Positions 6,046 to 9,915 of a DNA stretch of 9,915 nt are shown here, piece after piece. This DNA comes from JANNMJ01 sp031426455 (GTDB lineage: Bacteria; Bacteroidota; Bacteroidia; Cytophagales; Hymenobacteraceae): positions 1-9,915 of the forward strand of contig JANPLI010000203.1 of assembly GCA_031426455.1 (NCBI GenBank), given 5' to 3'. How positions within the stretch are numbered: position 1 is the first letter of the stretch; each line of letters starts with the position of its first letter. The translations under genes and the position numbers were made by a program. The notes below the pieces were generated by a model that saw only the letters and a list, made by a program, of their open reading frames with translations, searched no databases and was not told where the DNA came from.

Positions 6046-7542
6046 ATGACGCTTCAACTCACCTCCTTTCAAAAAACCGCGCTGCTGGTGGGGGCGGTCC
6101 TGTTCGATTTCCTTTTCTGGAACCAGCTCCAGGGGCTGAATCTGCTGCTCTGGCTGCTTTTTCTGAGCGGCTTCGTGGCAGGCGAAAATCCGGAGGCGCT
6201 GCGTTCGCCTTATTTCCGGGCGGCCCTGCTGAGTGCGGTATTCAGCGCCGGGTGCGCGGCCTGGTATGGGTCGGGCGTAGCCAAGCTAGCAGCTTGGGTG
6301 TCGCTGGGGCTGCTAGTGGGGTGGGCCAATCAGCCGCCGCTCCGGCTGGTGTCCAACGCGCTGCTTACGGCCCTGGGTAAGCTGGACCGAACGTTGATTG
6401 AGTTGGCCGGGATGCTGCGCCACCCTCGTTTGGGCAGTCTGGAGGTCCGGCGGGCGTGGTACTACGGCCGCTTGCTGGGGCTGCCGCTGGTGGCGCTGCT
6501 GGTGTTTCACCTGCTTTTCGTGATGGCCAACCCGCGTTACGCCGCGCTGACCATCAGCGCACTCGACTGGTTCGGCAATTGGCTCGAATGGTTCCTCGAC
6601 CGCTTCTCGGTTCCGCACCTGGTATTCTTCCTTTTTGGGCTGCTGCTCACCGCCAGCGCCCTGCTGCGGATACCGTTCGGCAAGCGGTTGGCGCGTGAGG
6701 TCGGGCGGGTGGAGGTGCTGCGCCGCATTCGGCGCCCCCGGACGGAAGCCCGCGCCGGCACGTCGCCGTTGGCCCTGCGCCGCGAATACCTGGCCGCGAT
6801 AGCCGCATTCGGGCTGCTGAACGCGCTGCTGGCCGTGGTCAATGGCATCGACATTCAGTGGCTCTGGTTCGGGTTTCGTCCGGCCCCTGACTTCGACCTG
6901 GCCCAATTCGTCCACGAGGGCACGTGGGTGCTGATCATCAGCATTCTGTTGGCAATGGCGCTCGTGCTTTTTTTCTTCCGCCGGAATCTGAATTTTTACG
7001 CCCCCGGCCTGCGGCGTCTGCGGCCGCTAGCTACCCTGTGGGTGGGGCAAAACGCCGTGCTGGCCATTTCGGTGGGGCTGCGCAACTACTATTATATCAG
7101 CGCAATGGGGCTGGCTTACAAGCGTATCGGCGTTTACTGCTTCCTAGCGCTGGTGCTGTTTGGGCTGACTACGGTGCTGCTCAAAATCTGGCAGCAACGC
7201 TCGGCTTTCGCCCTCGTGCGCCTCAACGGCTTGGCCGCCTGGGCGCTGCTGCTGGTGCTGGCGGCTGGCAACTGGGAAAGCTGGATCGTGGGCTATAACC
7301 TGCAAGCCCGTTTCCGGCCGTATCTCGACCAGCGTTTTCTCGTCCAAATGCCCGACCGCGTGCTGCCGCTTCTGGCGCAGCACCCGAACGCCTTTCCAGA
7401 CCAGTTACAGGAATTACAGACGCGCCTGACGGAATTCCGCCAAACCTACCCTCAGCGGGACTGGCAAAGCTGGAATTACGCCGACTGGCAGGCTTACCGA
7501 ACGCTGACGACCGCCGCGCGTCCGCCCTTGCCTCGACCCTAA
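6046..7542 (+). CDS. DUF4173 multi-pass membrane protein
   Basis: This 498-residue integral membrane protein has about eleven hydrophobic segments, near residues 11-29, 31-45, 57-74, 80-94, 142-162, 188-207, 247-266, 293-311, 327-345, 360-380 and 390-408. A basic cytoplasmic loop (208-247, many Arg) and a soluble C-terminal region (about 410-498) rich in Gln, Arg and Trp complete it. The central stretch NALLAVVNGIDIQWLWF, FVHEGTW, and the polar run RNYYYISAMGLAYKRIGVY (346-364) resemble DUF4173, a family without an assigned function. The ATG at 6046 follows the half-site array directly. The gene has its own transcription start, since a terminator precedes it, but probably shares a regulator with the operon at 4909. 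Transport, envelope-stress and signalling roles are all possible; nothing in the sequence decides between them. Confidence 0.88.
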   Translation: MTLQLTSFQKTALLVGAVLFDFLFWNQLQGLNLLLWLLFLSGFVAGENPEALRSPYFRAALLSAVFSAGCAAWYGSGVAKLAAWVSLGLLVGWANQPPLRLVSNALLTALGKLDRTLIELAGMLRHPRLGSLEVRRAWYYGRLLGLPLVALLVFHLLFVMANPRYAALTISALDWFGNWLEWFLDRFSVPHLVFFLFGLLLTASALLRIPFGKRLAREVGRVEVLRRIRRPRTEARAGTSPLALRREYLAAIAAFGLLNALLAVVNGIDIQWLWFGFRPAPDFDLAQFVHEGTWVLIISILLAMALVLFFFRRNLNFYAPGLRRLRPLATLWVGQNAVLAISVGLRNYYYISAMGLAYKRIGVYCFLALVLFGLTTVLLKIWQQRSAFALVRLNGLAAWALLLVLAAGNWESWIVGYNLQARFRPYLDQRFLVQMPDRVLPLLAQHPNAFPDQLQELQTRLTEFRQTYPQRDWQSWNYADWQAYRTLTTAARPPLPRP

Positions 7543-7582
7543 ACGGAGCATTTGGTCCTGGTTTTCTTCTCCGTGAAGGGGC

Positions 7583-7625
7583 TTGCCGCTTGAAGCTGGT
7601 GGCTGACCACTTGACCGAGCGGCAA
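7583..7625. repeat. Inverted repeat between convergent genes, possible bidirectional terminator
   Basis: TTGCCGCT (7583-7590) and AGCGGCAA (7618-7625) are perfect 8-bp inverted arms enclosing 27 bases that hold a smaller imperfect hairpin around GTGGCTGACCAC. It lies in the 99-bp gap between the convergent DUF4173 and transporter genes. No T tract follows on either side, so intrinsic termination would be weak. Confidence 0.4.
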
Positions 7626-7641
7626 CCCATCAGGAATGGAA

Positions 7642-8589
7642 TCAACCGATAGGGACGACCGCTGCCTGTTTGTCGGCCCGGGCCTTCACCACCAGGTTTG
7701 CCCCGATGCCGAGCAGCACCAGCCCGACGCCTGCCAACAAGGTGCTGCTGAGGCGTTCGTGGAAGAAAAAGACCCCCAGGGCAATGGCGTAGAGTAGCCC
7801 CAGGTAGTTGAGGGGCGCCACTTTGCTGAGCTCTTCGGCCTGGTAAGCACGGGTCATCGTCACCTGGGCACCCTGCGTGAACAGGCCCGTGAGCAGGAGC
7901 CAGCCCCATTCCGATGGGGTGGGCCACACGCCGTGCAGCACGGTGCCTACCAAACCGAAGGGCAGCGCCACGAGCGGCAGCCAGAACACGATCACCAGCG
8001 GATGTTCGCGGCCCCGCAGCCGGCGGATGGTGTTGTAGGAAACCCCGGATACCAGCGCCGCCGTCACGCCTACCAGTACCCAGCGCCAGGCATTCGGCGG
8101 CAGTACGGTGGTGTCGGTCTGGGCCAGGACGACGCCCGCGAACGCGAGGCCGAAACACGCCCACTGCGCGGGGCGTACGGGTTCGCGCACGGCCCAAATG
8201 CCGACCAAGGCCGTGAAAATGGGCGCCAGGTACTGTAACATAGCAGCTACCGCCAACGGTAAATGCTGCAAAGAGCTGAAATACAGCACCAGCGCCAACG
8301 CGCCGGTGGTGCCGCGCGAAATCAGTAGTAGCCGGTTCTCTGGCCCGGCCAGTGGCAGGCCCGCCCGCCGCACGGCCCAATAGCTCAACCCGACCGACAC
8401 GACCGACCGCACCAGCACAATCTCCAGCACCGGCAACCGGTGCAGTTGCTTGACGCACACATTCATCAGCGCAAAAAGCACCGTGCTCAGCAGCATTTGC
8501 CCCACGCCGGAAGCAAAAAACGTTCGGGTGCTGATGACGAAGGGCAAAGGAGCAGCGACGAAAAGACGACCAGAAACCAAAAACCTCAA
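7642..8589 (-). CDS. EamA/DMT-family transporter
   Basis: This is an inner-membrane permease of the drug/metabolite transporter superfamily, with two EamA repeats of about five helices each (residues 30-155 and 165-302, ten segments in all). The family moves small metabolites such as amino acids or their analogues; the substrate cannot be read from sequence. Characteristic pieces are LFALMNVCVKQL in the first helix, RGTTGALALVLYFSSLQHLPLAVAAMLQYLAPIFTALVG closing the first repeat in a YFxALxxxPLAxA-like pattern, and LNYLGLLYAIALGVFFFHE in the second. The TTG start at 8589 overlaps the rimK stop as TTGA, suggesting translational coupling. The first 28 residues look atypical, so TTG at 8547, GTG at 8505 or ATG at 8496 are possible starts. 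Homology suggests the true N-terminus lies a few residues before QMLLSTVLF. Confidence 0.9.
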   Translation of the reverse strand: MRFLVSGRLFVAAPLPFVISTRTFFASGVGQMLLSTVLFALMNVCVKQLHRLPVLEIVLVRSVVSVGLSYWAVRRAGLPLAGPENRLLLISRGTTGALALVLYFSSLQHLPLAVAAMLQYLAPIFTALVGIWAVREPVRPAQWACFGLAFAGVVLAQTDTTVLPPNAWRWVLVGVTAALVSGVSYNTIRRLRGREHPLVIVFWLPLVALPFGLVGTVLHGVWPTPSEWGWLLLTGLFTQGAQVTMTRAYQAEELSKVAPLNYLGLLYAIALGVFFFHERLSSTLLAGVGLVLLGIGANLVVKARADKQAAVVPIG

Positions 8590-9500
8590 GCGGTAGGGGC
8601 GTCTTTGGCGCGCTTCTTCTTTTTGCCGCGCACCAGGCCTTCCACGTAAGCCACGATCTGGCCGGCTACATCGACGCCGGTTGCCGCCTCGATGCCCTCC
8701 AGGCCGGGCGAGGAATTCACTTCCAGCACCAGGGGCCCGCGGCGGCTTTGCAGCAGATCGACGCCCGCCACGCCCAGCCCCAGCGCTTTGACCGAAGTCA
8801 GCGCCGCTTGCTTCTCGGCCGCTGTGAGCTTCACCAGCGTCCCCGTACCGCCCCGGTGGAGGTTCGACCGAAACTCGCCCTCCCGGCCCTGACGCTTCAT
8901 TGCGCCCACTACCTGACCGTTCACCACGAAGGCGCGCAGGTCGGCGCCCGCACTTTCGGCGATGAACTCCTGCACGATGATGCGGGCCTTCAGATTATGA
9001 AACGCCTCGATGACCGAGATGGCCGCCTGCTCCGTTTCGGCCAGCACCACACCCAGTCCCTGGGTTCCTTCCAGCAGCTTGATCACCACGGGCGGCCCGC
9101 CAGCTTCGGCCACCAGCGTCCGGGCTTCCTTGGAGTAGTTGGTGAACACCGTGCGCGGCAACCCAACGCCGGCGCGGGCCAGAATCTGCATCGACCGCAG
9201 CTTGTCGCGCGAGCGAACGATGGCCTGACTTTCCACGGCCGAGGGCACCTTCATCATCTCGAACTGCCGCACGACGGCCGTGCCGTAGAAGGTAGCCGAC
9301 GCCCCGATGCGGGGAATCACCCCGTCGATGCCGGTCAGCGGTTGCCCCCGATGGATGATGCCGGGCTGCCCCTGCTCGATCACCAGGTCGCAGCGTAAAT
9401 GGTCCAGCACCACGGCGGTATGGCCGTGCGCCTGCACGGCTTCCACCAGCCGGCGGGTAGAGTAAAGACGGGGGTCGCGGGACAGAATGGCAATTTTCAC
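8586..9500 (-). CDS. rimK: RimK-family ATP-grasp alpha-L-glutamate ligase
   Basis: RimK enzymes use ATP to add glutamate residues to a C-terminal carboxylate, classically that of ribosomal protein S6; some relatives act on other substrates. The 304-residue length matches E. coli RimK. An N-terminal pre-ATP-grasp domain (1-95, with RIGAS at 64-68) precedes the ATP-grasp core. The core shows VVIKLLEGTQGLGVVL (138-153, nucleotide loop), VQEFIAESAGADLRAFVV (176-193), MKRQGREGEFRSNLHRGG (201-218, substrate and phosphate binding) and VLEVNSSPGLEGIE (258-271, metal-binding Glu and Asn). A Lys-rich tail (GKKKKRAK) follows. The start is GTG at 9500 with no Shine-Dalgarno. A RimB-like protein lies upstream and a transporter overlaps its stop. 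S6 is the default substrate guess, not shown here. Confidence 0.94.
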   Translation of the reverse strand: MKIAILSRDPRLYSTRRLVEAVQAHGHTAVVLDHLRCDLVIEQGQPGIIHRGQPLTGIDGVIPRIGASATFYGTAVVRQFEMMKVPSAVESQAIVRSRDKLRSMQILARAGVGLPRTVFTNYSKEARTLVAEAGGPPVVIKLLEGTQGLGVVLAETEQAAISVIEAFHNLKARIIVQEFIAESAGADLRAFVVNGQVVGAMKRQGREGEFRSNLHRGGTGTLVKLTAAEKQAALTSVKALGLGVAGVDLLQSRRGPLVLEVNSSPGLEGIEAATGVDVAGQIVAYVEGLVRGKKKKRAKDAPTA

Positions 9501-9609
9501 GGAGATGCTGGAGGGGGAGATATTAGATCTGAAACTGGTTGCTGTGGCGTAAAATCCTGGAAGACAAGAGAGCGAGTGCTGGGTGCGAGGCTTGTGAGCC
9601 CCTTTTACC

Positions 9610-9915
9610 TTATTTCCCTCCCGCCCTTCCCCGCTGCTGGCGTTGATTGAATTTGTACGAAAGGTTACGTCGCGCTACGTCCACCACGAAGCCGCCACTT
9701 TGCAGCAGCGCGCGGCCCAGCAGCACGGGAAAACGCAGGTCGGCGCGGTTGGATAACGAGAATTCGGCTTCGAGCGGCCGACCAAACAGCTCAATCACGG
9801 CCCGGATCACGTAGCGGCGCTGTACCTGCCCGAACGAATTCCGCACTTCGCGCTCCTCAAACTGCCGAAAAACCAACTCTTGCCCGTCGTGAGCAGGGTG
9901 GGCCGGGTCGAGCAG
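9610..9915 (-). CDS. RimB-like retropepsin-fold (ATP-dependent zinc protease family) protein, N-terminus outside window
   Basis: This is the partner family of RimK (Pfam Zn_protease, retropepsin-like). Members are found beside rimK and act on RimK-modified proteins in Pseudomonas, where the RimABK set tunes S6 glutamylation. 101 residues are visible and the frame is open to the window end. The TTG that begins the apparent ORF at 9876 is internal, since upstream codons continue in frame without a stop. The visible segment RRYVIRAVIELFGRPLEAEFSLSNRADLRFPVLLGRALLQSGGFVVDV has the family pattern of a beta-strand pair, the SLxxR stretch, FPVLLGR, and a closing FxVDV. The expected catalytic DTGA motif would lie in the missing N-terminal part and cannot be checked. 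The C-terminus is basic (YKFNQRQQRGRAGGK). The stop (TAA) is 109 bp before the rimK start, and that gap shows no clear terminator or promoter. Confidence 0.88.
   Translation of the reverse strand: MLDPAHPAHDGQELVFRQFEEREVRNSFGQVQRRYVIRAVIELFGRPLEAEFSLSNRADLRFPVLLGRALLQSGGFVVDVARRNLSYKFNQRQQRGRAGGK

Noticed and set aside
7223..8458. 411-codon open frame on the minus strand overlapping the DUF4173 gene end and the transporter
   Set aside because: It crosses two real genes and their gap, and its composition is low-complexity Arg/Gly/Ala. The transporter in the other minus frame has clear EamA helices.
9501..9609. Possible terminator or promoter between the RimB-like gene and rimK
   Set aside because: Only a 4-bp stem (GGCT-TGTG-AGCC) and no TAnnTTTG box upstream of rimK were found, so nothing can be supported.

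Overview
This window is GC-rich, densely coded bacterial chromosome. Several signs point to the Bacteroidetes, most likely a Hymenobacter-like cytophagalean. Start codons lack Shine-Dalgarno sequences. TAnnTTTG-type -7 promoter boxes occur, for example TACCTTTG at 631. The gene families also fit: an HTH_34 winged-helix regulator beside a DUF4173 membrane protein, and rimK next to a retropepsin-like RimB relative. The genus is an inference from protein style, not from a search. No rRNA, tRNA, CRISPR array, insertion sequence or phage gene is visible, and no stretch over 300 bases lacks a gene.

Layout. (1) Positions 1-2409, plus strand: the 3' part of an endonuclease III-like base-excision repair enzyme, a TetR-family repressor, and a PaaE-like flavin/[2Fe-2S] oxidoreductase that stands alone, with no phenylacetyl-CoA epoxidase subunits in view. 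(2) Positions 2397-4770, minus strand: rsmI (16S rRNA methyltransferase) followed by lnt (apolipoprotein N-acyltransferase), probably one operon. It converges on paaE with a 13-bp tail-to-tail overlap. (3) Positions 4909-7542, plus strand: a module of a five-segment membrane protein, an HTH_34 winged-helix regulator, a strong intrinsic terminator, and a large DUF4173 membrane protein. The first and third genes are each preceded by nearly the same operator-like array of ACTTTG/CAAAGT half-sites. (4) Positions 7642-9915, minus strand: a RimB-like retropepsin-fold protein (cut by the window end), rimK, and a drug/metabolite-type transporter whose first codon overlaps the rimK stop.

Most of the window is ordinary core-genome content: DNA repair, rRNA modification, lipoprotein maturation and protein glutamylation. 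The part that best merits follow-up is region 3. The two promoters share a 20-bp core that matches at 17 positions and continues into further half-sites, and the small winged-helix protein encoded between them is the obvious candidate to bind both. This would make a self-contained, autoregulated two-membrane-protein regulon of unknown function. The RimB-RimK-transporter string is the second point of interest.
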